Part shown: positions 1-11,425 of the stretch, piece by piece
How positions within the stretch are numbered: position 1 is the stretch's first letter
Layout: the number at the start of each line of letters is the position of its first letter
Source of the DNA: Leptasterias polaris
Taxonomy: Eukaryota > Echinodermata > Asteroidea > Forcipulatida > Asteriidae
Length of the DNA stretch: 64,000 nucleotides
NCBI GenBank assembly: GCA_037783415.1
Contig: JAZGTN010000098.1
Span: 2,666,001-2,730,000, forward strand
Direction of reading: 5' to 3'
Translations under genes and position numbers: made by a program
The notes under the pieces: generated by a model
Databases searched by the model: none
What the model was told of the DNA's origin: nothing
The model's input: the letters and a program-made list of their open reading frames with translations, nothing else

Positions 1-44
1 CTCACCGGTAAGTAAATGGCCATGATGACCCGACACACACGCCT

Positions 45-53
45 CTGGACGAC
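45..53. repeat. Target-site duplication, left side of copy 1
   Basis: CTGGACGAC lies directly before the TAGTCTTGG terminus and is repeated exactly at 2905-2913 directly after the CCAAGACTA terminus. Confidence 0.85.
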
Positions 54-790
54 TAGTCTTGGTTCCAAGACCTTCGCGTGTATCTATTCCAACAACAGAA
101 TGAGTCACTATCCATCGTTGCTGCTGCGTTGGTAGTCTGCACTGGAATGGATCAATTCAAACAACAGAGGGCGTCACTATCCGCGGTTCGATTTTCAGCT
201 TCCCCGAAGGTCTTGGATATCTTGTATGAGGGTGCTTATGTGTTTCATTATTTTTCCCCCGACTTTCCGGGGGAGCCAATCAACGATCGAGTTTGCACCT
301 TTATCATGAATTATTCATAACTGATGTTTGTACAGCTAGTTTTGGAACGTTGTTGCATGTGTGGTATGTATACGACGTGTGTGTGTGGATTTCACATCAC
401 ACATGTACACACACCCATACATGTACATGTACATGTACTTGTCGTTTATATTAAAAATCAAGTTCAACTTCCCAAACAAGAAACATGGCTTCGTCGTCGG
501 CACGGTACGGTGGTGTATCATTTGCGGCAAGAGTTATTGGTTACTTTATGGAGCTATAAACTAGACTGCTCCATGGTTACTTGCATAAGAAATTTTAAAA
601 AACCTATGGGTGCCATAAACACACATAATTTTAGAATCCTAACCCTTATAACATTTCTGAGATATGATTATTGTGTCATTCAAATTTCCACACAAATTCA
701 AGCTGAACTTGTAAAAATAACTGCTAAAAAAGTTTTTGGCTGTGTACAAACCATGCCTGCATGAAGTCTTTAGGCTCTCTGTCTCTTTTG

Positions 791-1015
791 TAAGATAGGG
801 AATGAGATATATGGGTGATATGTTAACCCACTATTATTGTAGTGCTAGGGGGGTAGCCTGGCCTGGGTGCCCGTTCAGCCCAAGGGCCGTGGAGCGCAAA
901 GTACGTAGGGTTTTAAGCGCTCGGAGGAGCTTGGTAATGGGTCGCGGCGGAGCTCCTGCCGGCACCTAATGGCCGGTCATGATAGGCCCCGGGAACAGGG
1001 TCTAATATGGCCGCG
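791..1015. other. 225-bp GC-rich insertion inside copy 1
   Basis: Copy 2 of the element reads straight from CTCTTTTG to CATTATCAGAC (near 21520), whereas copy 1 has about 225 bp between these points. The insert is GC-rich, with several GGCC and CGGC motifs, unlike the AT-rich host element. I see no terminal repeats and no clear target duplication. It could be a later insertion in copy 1 or a segment lost from copy 2. Confidence 0.5.
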
Positions 1016-2409
1016 CATTATCAGACAGTGCTTGTGGTCAGTTGTTTATCTTTGTGTGTGTACAGTCATGGAGGTGGTACAGTGTTGATTGATACTACAT
1101 GTAGAAGCCCGAACGTATTTGACCATGGTTTGTATACTGTAAGGCTGCTGGCTTCAATTTAAAGTTGTTCTTCTTATTAAACTTTAAATTTTCATGTTAA
1201 ATCACCATAATAACATTATCATTGGGTGTGATTTTTGAGTTTTGAATGATAAATCACACATCACCACCACAGTGCGTAATGGTCTAAATTGCAAGCTTAT
1301 TATACACACTCAAAATGAGTAAAACAATAGTCTTTATCCTGCAGGATAAAATTTGATGTTTGAAAAAAAATAGGCATATTAAAAAAAAATTATATGATCG
1401 AAGAAGTTGAGAAACCAACCTTTTTGTTTTCACACATGTAGACTGGATACAAAGTATTATTAGAAAAAGTAGTATATCTGTCATTTATTTCCCACTTTCT
1501 CAAATTTCCACTTGAAAAAGGCATGTTTTGTTATTTGTACATGTGGACCCATATATTCAGACCCCTGCCAAATACCCCAAAATGTGTAATTGGTCTATCC
1601 TTATCAGGTCCCACACATAATTATGAACAAATTGTTAAAAACCAAATGAAATAAGAAAGCAATCGTACATTTCACCAGGCTAAATTTGAGTTTTTAAAGA
1701 CCTAATATGCATTTGCATAATGGCCAGTGATACTTTTGACAGTAGAAACTAGTTGATGGTGATTGTTACAACAAAAAATCAAAATTTGATGCCTGTGCCA
1801 ACCCATCAGGTGAGAATTGGCATGGAATGACCTTGTTTCAATAAATTACAAGACATTATATTTATAGACTCATGCATGTGTAATGATATAAGATAAGTGA
1901 GATGGTGCCAGGTTGGAAACATGTTTTGTTTTCAACATTTGTGTACCACATGTTCCAAGTACTATATATACAAACTAATTAGTGTGTGCACACATACTAA
2001 TGTGAACATGCATAAATTTGTATTGTGGTCTGAACCAATACATCATGGATCTTTGTATTGAAAGCAATGGAGCAATGCACCAAGGCATTAAAAGACATAT
2101 CAAAACACCAGTACACATTGGTAGACCTTCGCAGCCCATTTGTTGGATCTTGAGGAAATATTTAACTGCACTTTTTAATCTACAACCACCCCCTCTCAAA
2201 AAAGCTTGCTTAATTCATGCAAAAGGTAATTGTTTACCATGTCAGACACTGTACAATCAAAATCGAGTACTGTGTGGACATTTCAATTCTTGAAAGCCCT
2301 TTTGGGGGGAGGGGGTGTTTGGTGTAAATTTAATAGCAGGCCACTGGTTATGATTTGGCTACACTGCACACTTCGTTTGCCAATAACATTTTATTATATC
2401 CTGACAATT

Positions 2410-2586
2410 TCATGTAGTTTTAAACGAAAACATCATCGTCCGCGGGATCCACATCCACAGGTGAGCTTGAAACTGTTGTGGCTTCAAAGAATCAAAACCT
2501 GACAAATTGCAAGCAAATGATTTAGCTTGAATAATTTCAGAATCACTTGCTAATATGCGCGTTGATAAATGCGACGAAGAAGCCAT
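2410..2586 (-). pseudogene. Short conserved reading frame inside copy 1
   Basis: An ATG at 2584-2586 (minus strand) opens a frame beginning MASSSHLSTRILASDSEI. The matching place in copy 2 (ATG at 22730-22732) gives a similar peptide for about 42 residues. Both copies carry a small indel just after the shared QQFQA motif: copy 1 has five extra bases, copy 2 one extra base. Past the indel a common acidic tail (VDVDP...) is visible in one frame or another. It may be the first exon of a lost transposase or a captured host exon; the function is not recognised. Neither copy is intact. Confidence 0.3.
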
Positions 2587-2913
2587 GATCACTCAAAACA
2601 CAAGATTCTGCACGCCGGTCGCGATGTCAACAACATGCACAGCATACACGAGTTCATGACCTTTCACATCTTGCAGGTCATACAAGCTTGTCATTCAGTC
2701 ACTAATATGAATAATACATGATTTGATGCCTCATTACCATAACTTGGCCACACCCTCTAATACAAGATATCCAAGACGTTACTACAGTTGTCAGCCGCGC
2801 CGATGAATTCAAGAACGAAAAGCGCGCCCTCTGTCGGGTTATCACGAGTATTATTGTATAAGATAGTTACGTGTATAGGATAGTGACGTCTTGGACCAAG
2901 ACTACTGGACGAC

Positions 2914-3275
2914 AGACCACGAGGGTGTGTGCCCAATGGGTTTTATACTGCGAAAGGTATTCAATTACGTAATAAAACAATCCAACTGAAACCATGGGAG
3001 ATTCGGTATACAGTAATCATTGAATTAAATACAATCTATTACATCACATGATCAGTTTCCACTTTGTGCCTTTTTGTCTAGGGTTATTCCTAGAAATAGC
3101 TCTTAATTTAACACTTGTTTTTATCCATGCAGACGCCACATAATGTCATGAAATGGGCCGTGAATTTATTGCTACAATAACATCTTTGGGCGTTATTGTT
3201 TTTACTTACATTTTGCAGGAATTGGTAATGACGATAATATAACAATATAGTACCTCGAAAATGTCTTGGGTATTT
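2914..3275. other. Intergenic, nothing recognised
   Basis: AT-rich unique-looking sequence between the 9-bp-TSD element and the tandem repeat. No coding frame, tRNA-like motif or inverted repeat was recognised. Confidence 0.5.
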
Positions 3276-3895
3276 CATTTATTTGTCGTACGCAGAAGCT
3301 ACCACTGCACCTCGTAATTTGACCAATGATAATGATTCGTCGACAGTCATTACGAATACTAACAAATTGAATGCAACCACAGATATCTTTTGTTGACTTT
3401 CATTACGCGTATACTAACAGTCCACCTCGTGATTTGACCAATGACATGGCTCGGCGACTGTCGTTACGCTTATACTAGTATGCGTAACGACTGTCGACGA
3501 ATCATTATCATTGTTTATGTCACGAGCCGCAGTGCACTGCAACTCGTGTCACGACCGCTGATATCTTTTGTCGACTTTCATTACGCGTATACAGTCCACC
3601 TCGTGATTTGACCAATGACATGGCTCGGCGACTGTCGTTACGCTTATACTAGTATGCGTAACGACTGTCGACGAATCATTATCATTGTTTATGTCACGAG
3701 CCGCAGTGCACTGCAACTCGTGTCACGACCGCTGATATCTTTTGTCGACTGTCTTTACGCGTATACTACAACTGCACCTCGCGATTTGACAAAATATCAT
3801 GATTTGACGACAGTCGTTACGCGTATACTAACACTGCACTTTGTGACATCACCAATGACATAATTCTTCGACGGTCGTTACGCGTTTACTAACCT
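3276..3895. repeat. 173-bp tandem repeat with internal palindromes
   Basis: Two nearly identical units start at about 3419 and 3592 (CAGTCCACCTCGTG...), a period of about 173 bp. Decayed partial units lie on both sides, back to about 3276 and on to about 3895. Recurrent motifs are CGACTGTCGTTACGC, GATTTGACCAATGACAT and GATATCTTTTGTCGAC. Each unit contains an inverted pair around ACTAGT (GTCGTTACGC ... GCGTAACGAC), so it can fold back. A minisatellite or satellite-like array; no coding potential. Confidence 0.8.
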
Positions 3896-4386
3896 ACATT
3901 TTATATCATAAGTTCAATGTGCATGTATTATGTAGATAATTTTTGGACAGTGCACTCAAGATGATGTGAACAAGTAATATTTTGTCGCTTGCTTTTTACT
4001 ATAATTGCAAGGAGAACCTTATGGTATTTTTATACATCCCTTATTCAATTTATGACAATAACACTCAAGTACAATCTGATTGTAAACCAGCATTGACCTC
4101 ATTGTGGCTGTTCAATTGCTCTCTTTTTTCTTCAGTTTTCAAGGTTTTGATTCCCCCAATGTTTTGTATGTACTAGAGCATAACAAAGATTCACTTGACT
4201 TGTTTTTCTTTTTTAATACAGAAGGAGGTACTCCATCTAAGTGATCCACGTTCACTATAGTTTGTAAGTGTACAGCTATGGATGACTCCTCCAATCGTCT
4301 GGTGACAGGCATCGTATAATATTCATTGTTGAATCCACGCACCAATCAATGACGACCTAGGAGTGGCCTAAAAGAATTCTGAATCG
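3896..4386. other. Upstream region of GPCR 1
   Basis: AT-rich sequence without a recognised element, leading into the TATA-like box of GPCR 1. Any distal promoter of that gene would lie here, but no specific site stands out. Confidence 0.4.
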
Positions 4387-4393
4387 TATAAAA
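4387..4393 (+). promoter_or_regulatory. TATA-like box of GPCR 1
   Basis: TATAAAA lies 68-74 bp upstream of the GPCR start codon at 4461, a spacing compatible with a short 5' UTR. GPCRs 3, 4, 5 and 6 also have TATA-like boxes upstream. Confidence 0.5.
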
Positions 4394-4460
4394 TGCAGCT
4401 TGATGTACAGGAAATCCAAGTACATACGCTAGTTTGTCCAACTTGTGATAGTTTTTCAAA

Positions 4461-5420
4461 ATGGACGGCCTGCTTGCTCTGCGTATCTACCAAGACATTG
4501 TGGGCATTATTGGGATCCTGGGCAATGGCTTAGTATGCTTCGTCATCTTCAAAGTACGATCGATGCAAACTCGTACAAACGCCTTCATCTTTCATCAAGC
4601 AGTGATTGATTTTTTGGGTTCCATCATGAGCATTTTGAGAAGTGAAATCGTGTTGCCTGACATCATCCCAAGCAACTCTCTAGGACGGTTCATCTGTCAC
4701 TTCTGGTTTTCTAACTATTCACTATTTTACTTCTTTATTCTGTCAACGTTCAACCTACTGGTACTGACCATGGAGCGGTATTTTGCCATCGTTTACCCCT
4801 TCAAGTATCAAGCAGCCTTCACCTCCTGGCCTCGGCTAAAAGTGTCTGTGTCTATGGCGATGTGTTGGATTCTCAATACCATTCTGATGTCATACACATT
4901 ATTGATTTATAAAGAAGAAAATGGCAAATGCGTTCAAAATCCGATTCCAGGAGCAAACATAATTGGGATTCTTGTTGCGATCCTGCAATACGTCGTCCCA
5001 GTAGGTGTGATGCTCTTCGCCTATATTCGCATCAGTGTGGAGATGAAGCGAGGAGCAGCCCGTGTCGGCCCGGCACCAGCCGCACATCTTCCCGGTGGAG
5101 CAAACGCACCGGACATGGCAGAGTCCCTTCTCAGAGCAAGACGCAACACTTTCAAGATGCTACTGATCGTTTTCATCACGTTCTTGATCTGCTGGACGCC
5201 CAACCAGGTTATCTTTCTTATGTTTAATCTCGGGATAGACATTCAGTTCAACGGATGGTTTTTCGTCGTAACTGTCGCAATGGTTGCCTCTAACTCTTGC
5301 GTTAACCCGATGATCTACGCTTTCAAGTACCGTCAGTTTCGTAATGGATTACGTCAGATATTTTGCAGTCAACGAAATCAAACCAATGATATTAGCACCA
5401 TAACAACCGGTACTGGGTGA
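4461..5420 (+). CDS. Rhodopsin-like (class A) GPCR 1, single exon, intact
   Basis: This encodes a 319-residue plasma-membrane receptor predicted to couple to heterotrimeric G proteins. Seven hydrophobic segments are visible. Class A landmarks are: TM1 GN at 21-22; TM2 Asp50; Cys79 at the start of TM3 paired with Cys157 in ECL2; ERY at 105-107 (the DRY motif); TM4 Trp136; TM5 Pro180; CWTP at 244-247; NPMIY at 282-286; and a short helix-8 region ending in Cys302. The extracellular N-terminus is only about 10 residues, with no N-glycosylation sequon. ICL3 is rich in Ala, Gly and Pro. There is no intron. The ATG at 4461 is supported by the same start context in all paralogues. It belongs to a local family of six. 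The ligand is unknown; lineage-expanded echinoderm GPCRs of this type are thought to be chemosensory (inference). Confidence 0.93.
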   Translation: MDGLLALRIYQDIVGIIGILGNGLVCFVIFKVRSMQTRTNAFIFHQAVIDFLGSIMSILRSEIVLPDIIPSNSLGRFICHFWFSNYSLFYFFILSTFNLLVLTMERYFAIVYPFKYQAAFTSWPRLKVSVSMAMCWILNTILMSYTLLIYKEENGKCVQNPIPGANIIGILVAILQYVVPVGVMLFAYIRISVEMKRGAARVGPAPAAHLPGGANAPDMAESLLRARRNTFKMLLIVFITFLICWTPNQVIFLMFNLGIDIQFNGWFFVVTVAMVASNSCVNPMIYAFKYRQFRNGLRQIFCSQRNQTNDISTITTGTG

Positions 5421-5726
5421 TTCGTTTAGACTATACCTCTTTATTTGAAACACTATTTTTAAAATCTTAAACACATCAACTTTAATTACCTAGAAGGGAT
5501 CTGTCTATAGGCCTGATTCGGCGATAATTGTTTTCTGTCTGAATATTACAAAAAGCATAACAAGTGGGTGTGAATTTGAAGCTAAAATGCAAACGATGTT
5601 TAAACCAACTTTGAACATTCATGCACACTATAATTTAGTCTTCAAACATTAAAAACTATGTTTGAAGATACTATATAAAAAACTTTTAAAACGTTATATG
5701 TGACTAAAAATGATGATTGTAATAGC
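5421..5726. other. 3' flank of GPCR 1
   Basis: AT-rich probable 3' UTR and flank of GPCR 1. No canonical AATAAA is obvious close to the stop codon. Confidence 0.35.
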
Positions 5727-5795
5727 CAATGTGCATAATAGTTAATTTGCATATTAGTCGATTTGCATAATAGTCAATTTGCATAATAGTCGATT
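5727..5795. repeat. Four 16-17-bp tandem units carrying octamer motifs
   Basis: The unit ATTTGCATAATAGTC(A/G) is repeated about four times. Three units contain a perfect ATTTGCAT, the POU/Oct octamer in reverse orientation, and the first is degenerate (ATGTGCAT). The array lies about 310 bp after the GPCR 1 stop codon. It may be a simple minisatellite or a homotypic POU-factor cluster. Confidence 0.6.
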
Positions 5796-6589
5796 TCGCG
5801 TATAGCATATAGTTCTAACTGCGTGGTCAATGCTTATTGATGTATTTCACTAATAATTGCTGTTGGTAAATGTATATGTGCTTTCACCGTCATACATTGT
5901 AAAGTGAACATTGTGTTATTAATATGACTCTATTTTTGAGGAAGATATTTCACAGACAAAAATATAGGTTCTAGTATTAACTTCATAATCATTAGTCTTT
6001 CAGACTAAGAATTTAACAAATATATTTTTTATCTTTACCGATCGTGTATAATTCCTTCAAGAATAATAGTCGCAGTGTCCATTTTTAGAACTACCAAAAA
6101 CTGTTGTTTGACATTAAATCCTATTTATCTATATACATTCATCAATCAATTTGAGGTTTGTCAGTGTGTGGCACATTTTTGACAGATACTCCAAAACTGG
6201 TCGGGGTAAAGGGAGTTAACTGATTTCTCAAAATGTTTTCCTGCAGTTAATTTTTTTAAAACTTACTGTGGTTCTGGGTCTAATTTATTCCAGTTAACGG
6301 TTGATTTGTTATTTAGACTTAAAAATAATCAGCTGTCAACTGGACGCAAGAATTGTTGGCATCGCAATTCCTCCTAGTAATAATGGGATGGAATAATGTT
6401 CAAGCGGGTATCTTCCCCGTATTGATCTTCATTCACATAAAACTCATTTAAGAGTATATTCTTGTCCTTATAATACCCTGACCTCCAACCACGATACCAA
6501 TTGTTTGAATACGTGCTCCTCCGGCAGACATACTTGGAGCGTGATCTAAGCATGAGACACGCGCATCCATTATCAATATTGTAATTAAA
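5796..6589. other. Intergenic, nothing recognised
   Basis: AT-rich sequence without a convincing reading frame or terminal repeat. Confidence 0.4.
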
Positions 6590-6790
6590 GAATCAAAATG
6601 TATAGGCGGGGTCCAAATGGACATCAGCTTTTATTGCAACAAGAAATTAATCCACTTTGGGTTGGACAAAGACAAAATTACTATATAGAGGGGAATTTGA
6701 ACCTGCGACCTCCGGATTATAAACCTGCCGGCACTCAACCAACTCTACCTGTCGACCTCTCTGGAAGGGTCGATAAGGACTAAGAAATAT
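6590..6790 (-). mobile_element. tRNA-derived SINE (family B)
   Basis: On the minus strand a tRNA-like head is visible, with an A-box-like TGGTTGAGTGCCGG and a B box GGTTCAAATTCC about 35 bp later. A tail containing TTTGTCCAACCCAAAG follows. The same tail motif, without the trailing G, occurs in the fragment near 31060. The acceptor stem does not close and the body runs on, so this is a SINE and not a tRNA gene. Confidence 0.6.
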
Positions 6791-9164
6791 CATAATCTTT
6801 TGACCAACCACTTACACCCGGTCTTAATGTATGAGAGATCGTTTTATTGATCACCATTCAATTCTGTAAAGAATGAATACAAAACAGTTTTGAGTGGATG
6901 TTCTTGGAAACATCGAAACTCACTCTACAGAAACCCTCAACATTAAATCAGTTTTTATAAACAAACTAGAAAATACACAAACTTTTCTTGTAACTGTAAA
7001 CGTTCTCAAATCCATAACAAATCAGCCATTGAAACAACCCGGTATTCAAATCCAAACGGTGTACATGTAAATAAACACTAAACCATCAGCAATTATCTAT
7101 AATCATAGACCACATACTTGTACAAATAATAAACTTACTACTGTGACCGGATGCAAGTAAACAGTCTGTTAATCACCGACGTGGTTCCTGTCACACACAG
7201 GTTAGCAGTATAGTATCAGTATGTCTGTCTCGTTGTAACACAATTCACAGCAACATGAATACATGTACATGTACCCATAACAACAATTATTAAAACCATG
7301 TTAAACATTACAACTACTCAGAATTATTTCAAACTAACACTTATTCCCTGTAATTTGGCTTGACAGAAACTCAGTTAACAGCGCAGAATGAATAGCCTTC
7401 CTTATCATTCCAATTGTGAAACAAACAGCATTTTGTATTTGTACATTTTGCCTGAGAAAATAATGTAGGCCTAGTCAGTAGAAATTATCACTCAATCACA
7501 AAACCCATAACTATTATCGGAATATACAGAAACCAACTCTATAAAACTCACCCAACATGTTATCATAACATTAAACAGTAGTAAACAGCCCAAAACTGTA
7601 CTTTCAGCTCATTATATATTTCTGTAAAAACGTACACGTTAGCAACGCGCCATTTTGTTGCGTCTGTTAAAAAACTACACTTTGAAGAGCGCCCTCTATT
7701 GAACTTCAGAAAACTCCAGTTTCGCTCGAAACAGTCTCCCTACTTTGCCAATTGTTGGGGGTGCCTACCAGTCAAAATCCATTCAACCAGTAACTGCCAT
7801 TTAAATTATCTAGTGTAGTATAGTTGGTATATTATAGTTCAGTAAAGTAGATGTGAATTTTGTTGCATAGAAGGTGAATCACAACAACGTCTTCATGTTG
7901 TACTTTGAAAGACTCATACATTGTAGGGTGGGACTCAAGAGAATAACTTTATTTTAAATTGCTAATAAGTGGTTCTTAATCCCCAAATTTTACCCAATTT
8001 GAGTCTGTGAAATGAAACTAGTTTGCAAGGCAAGAGGAACACGTACTGTAAAGTATAAACGCTTAACCATTCTAACTTGATTTCCTATGTGTTATTTGGT
8101 TGGGGTGGGGGGGGGGGGGGGTAACCATGTAATGGGGTATATGACTTTCATAGTTTGTTTTTGTATGGCATGTTTTGGGGATGAGCAAGATTCCGTCTTA
8201 CGTTTTTTTATAAACATGATGGGAAAACTATTTTTAACCATATACATTTTAGATTAAATAAGGTGAGCGTAAGGCCTGTCAACCGATGATACGCTTGCTT
8301 GAGCCGAGTTTAATTTGATTAAGTGCTGGAACAGCACGTCAACGCCGATTGTGCTCAGTCGATAGAAAGGAATTGTAGAACAGCAATGCAGCTGCTGCTG
8401 AATACACAACGATCTTATTCAGTTATTAAATTGATTCTGGTTTAGAGACTTGGGGCCAAGAACAACAGATATATAATGTATATAAATATATATAAGATTA
8501 AAAAAGTAGTGTGAGAGTCTCTACGGTCGAATTAACGTCCTATTCAATTGACTCCTGTTGGTCTGTTTACGCATTAGTTTCAGTTCAAATGTGTTTACCT
8601 AAACCTATAGAACCGAAGGCACATAATAACCCGTAACTTTATAATGATGCATCCGATCACCACAATTTTTTTTTACTTTCCCAATAGTTATCTAGGGTCA
8701 CATTGTGAAAAAGAAATCAGGGTCACATTGTGAAAAAGAAATCAGGGTCAGCTGTAACCATGGCAACCGTTTCGTTGACTTTGACCTTGGGAGTCAAACG
8801 TTTTAAACTATTTCTGTAATTTTTTTGTTCGACAAAATGTCAACTTGTTTTGGATTCCCCCCCCCCCTCCCACCAAAGAGAGTGGTAGTGATGTGTTACG
8901 TGATGGTGTTATTAATTCAAAATGGCTGCCATATCTGGCGTCCATCGTGTTTTGTTTTGTTTTGTTTTTAACCCCTTATTTATGGGCTCAAATTGAACTA
9001 CATTAAGTTCGTTATCAATGGATATTTTTAACATGAGAAGTTCCTACTTACTTTTCTTTAGATTTTTTTTACGTCATTAATTTGTACTTGGTAACGTGAA
9101 GATATGTGGCAAGTTTCATAAAATTGGCCCAGAACTTGGAAAATACAGAACTTGGAAAATAGCC
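6791..9164. other. Intergenic with simple repeats
   Basis: No gene recognised. Contents: a poly-G tract at about 8102-8121; a perfect 25-bp tandem pair at 8695-8719 and 8720-8744 (GGGTCACATTGTGAAAAAG...); a poly-C tract near 8860; and scattered GCGCCCTCT motifs. The rest looks like decayed intergenic DNA. Confidence 0.45.
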
Positions 9165-9510
9165 CCTACTCTTCCACGATAAGTGTTCTGTGTTCTTTTA
9201 CGTGCATCGTCATTGTCCTTTCGGCTAATTGTCCCATCCGAAGTACAGAGCAACTAAGTTTGTTGCTCTACGACCGGGGCCTAATTTCATAGAGCTGCTT
9301 AAGCAGAAAATGTTGCTTAACATTTGTTTGCTTAGTAGAAATGAACAGGATACCAGTCACAAATTGAACATGTGACTTGGTAGTTTGGCTGGTAACCTAT
9401 TTCTGGTAAGCATAATTTGGTTGCGCTTAGCAACTTTTTATGCTTAAGCAGCTCTATCAAATTGGGCCCTGGACGCGCGCGACCGGGACTCGAACCCTGA
9501 TCAGAGTCTG
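9165..9510 (-). mobile_element. tRNA-derived SINE (family A) interrupted by a MITE
   Basis: On the minus strand this has the B-box-like GGTTCGAGTCCCGGTCG at about 9482-9498 and a body similar to the SINEs at 9872-10238 and 24236-24529 (CACGATAAGTGTTCTGTG, TTTTACGTGCATCGTC). It is split at about 9277-9470 by a MITE, so the SINE is older than the MITE. Confidence 0.6.
9277..9470. mobile_element. MITE with GGGCCCAATTTCATAGAGC termini
   Basis: Terminal inverted repeats read GGGGCCTAATTTCATAGAGC at the left and GCTCTATCAAATTGGGCCC at the right, each followed inward by CTGCTTAAGC or its complement. Other copies are at 16778-17028 and 33108-33293, with a left-end fragment near 15174. No coding capacity. 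Inserted into a SINE. Confidence 0.7.
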
Positions 9511-9871
9511 TTTTATTGTCAAGTCTTACTAAAAGTCGTTTCCTGTTCTCATCACCATCGCATGCCTATCGCAAGTCTCATAAAATTGCCCAAGAACTTG
9601 GAAAATACAGAGGCCCCTTGGTCCCCGTAAGTCCCCTAGCCCCCCCCCCCCCAAAAAGTCTTGATAGAGCTAAGAATAATGTCAATTTTTTTTTATTCGA
9701 ATGCAATATTATTCAAGCTGTACGTAACGGGTGTAGTAATCATTCAAGATGTTTTCCATTTTTTACCTGTACTTCACTTCCCTTATCTAAATGAGACGCT
9801 AAGCTCAATTTGTGTCAATCATTATTCATAATAACAATATCATCAATGATGTGTCGCTTCAGACGACGGAA
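9511..9871. other. Intergenic, poly-C tract
   Basis: Contains a poly-C run near 9641. The open frame crossing it does not look like a protein. Confidence 0.4.
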
Positions 9872-10238
9872 CTATTATTATTATTATTATTATTGTATAT
9901 TTCTGGTAATGAAACCAAGGATGCCTCTTAAGTGAACTTAATCACTGTAGCTCGCAAGCCTGAGGAAACCTGTAAATTAGGGTGCATGGTGAGACAGAAA
10001 CATCGAGGTTACAACCTCTTCCATGATAAGTGTTCAGTGCTGTTTTAAGTGCACTGCAAATCCTAGCACAAGGAACCTTCTGCCTAATTTCCCATCCGAA
10101 GGACACTGCATCGACTATGGTGAAATTCATTGCTCAAGAACAAGTGCCACGACCGGGACTCGAACCCACACTCGGCAAATCAGAAACACCAGCGTTTGAG
10201 TCCGCGGTGCTCTTTACCACGCCACTCAGCCACGACAC
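9872..10238 (-). mobile_element. tRNA-derived SINE (family A), near complete
   Basis: Read on the minus strand, the head starts near 10238 with an A-box-like GTGGCTGAGTGGCG, followed by a B box GGTTCGAGTCCCGG at about 10148-10161. A non-tRNA body follows, and the element ends in an (AAT)n tail (about 9894 back to 9872). Pol III boxes plus a microsatellite tail are the SINE signature. It would be mobilised by a LINE in trans. Confidence 0.75.
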
Positions 10239-10415
10239 TCCACTAATTGATTGAGTATCCATTAGTTTGAATTCATGCACCTTTGTATAGTACTATTAGT
10301 AGTATATTATAAGTTACACAGAGGCCTCAAGTCTGTTTTAGTATGTTTTAGTATCAAGTCTTACTGAGAGTTGTTTCCTGTTTTCATCCCCATCGCATAG
10401 CACGTTGTAGCATAA

Positions 10416-11422
10416 GGCCTAAAACAAAAAAAGGTTATGTTGGCGTAACGGGCCAGAAAAAATAGGGTAGGTCGGGATTTTTTTATTTTTATTTTTATTT
10501 ATTTTTTTCCGTCTACGAAAACGACATGTTTTTTAAATGTTTAAGCCGGTAGTAATACACGATAACAAAATTAAACAAGGCTACACACAGCAAATAGTAT
10601 ACTTTTAAACTCTTGATTACATTTAATGACCGCAGATCGACACTTCCCTTGTTCTGTACCTCCATGCTTGAATGAAAACACTTTACGCTTCGAAACCGGG
10701 CGCCATGTTGATGCGAGGGGAGCGTAACCACGGGAAAGGCTTTTTACCGCGCTGGGAAAAAAATTTCGCGGCCGGACTGCTGCCGGCCGAGGTCACAGAA
10801 TAGTTTACCATTTTTAGAATGTATATTATATCATTTTTGTTTTGTAAAAAATGCTAAAACATTAATTAAAATAATTTATATTGTAACTATATATTTTTGT
10901 AACACGGAATAAATAGCCAAGTATTTTTGATATTGTATGTAACAGTCCGCGCCGTGCAACAGTCTAGGACGAGGTTACCATGTTTTTCATTGTAGAGCAG
11001 CCTCGTGTTCGCTGAACCAGACTTCCAAGAAAGAAGCACATGTATTCACCATTGTAGAAACGCAGCGCAGTATATTGGGAGTCGGGTACGCGACTATACA
11101 TGTACAATGTATCGTGGTGCGCTACATGTATCTCAGCTCCGTATGACACGTTCATTGATATCGCGTCGGGCCGGCCGGCCTACGCAACTGTTCTGCGTGT
11201 TCGTTGTGCAAAACATTGTGCACTCCAAAGTTTCATGCGCGATCGTCAGACAACACAACAATGAGAAACGGTCAGAAATGCTTTCAAAAGTATTTATAAC
11301 TAACTTATATCGAATTTAATTATTAAATTTCTTCCCTTGAAAAAAATAAAAATATCCAGGGTCGGCCCTATTTTTAGGGTCGGTCGGGTTACGCCAACAT
11401 AAAAAAAAATTTTTTTTAGGCC
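10416..11422. mobile_element. PIF/Harbinger-like non-autonomous element, TSD TAA
   Basis: Terminal inverted repeats begin GGCCTAAAA and contain ATGTTGGCGTAAC close to both ends. The left end is at 10416; the right end is TTTTAGGCC, ending at 11422. TAA flanks both sides (10413-10415 and 11423-11425), the 3-bp target duplication expected for PIF/Harbinger. The 1-kb interior has no transposase-like frame. The superfamily call rests on TSD length and the GGCC terminus. Confidence 0.7.
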
Positions 11423-11425
11423 TAA

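Larger units (their letters stand above)
54..2904. mobile_element. Non-autonomous Mutator-like element, copy 1 (9-bp TSD)
   Basis: The element starts TAGTCTTGGTTCCAAGAC and ends GTCTTGGACCAAGACTA, so its termini are inverted repeats. Each end is also a small palindrome (GTCTTGG / CCAAGAC around 1-2 bases). It is flanked by a perfect 9-bp duplication, CTGGACGAC, at 45-53 and 2905-2913. A second copy at 20799-23046 shares most of its length. No reading frame is long enough for a transposase (longest about 146 codons), so it is non-autonomous and must be mobilised in trans. A 9-bp TSD is typical of the Mutator superfamily; that assignment is inference because no transposase is seen. AGGGCG/CGCCCT and GTCACTATCC occur near both ends in inverted orientation. 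Confidence 0.85.

Noticed and set aside
78..320. 80-codon frame conserved in both 9-bp-TSD elements (also 20823-21059)
   Set aside because: It starts with GTG, not ATG, and differences between copies do not favour silent changes. Overall similarity of the elements explains it.
3419..3775. CRISPR-like regular repeats
   Set aside because: The repeats are contiguous 173-bp tandem units without unique spacers, in eukaryotic DNA.
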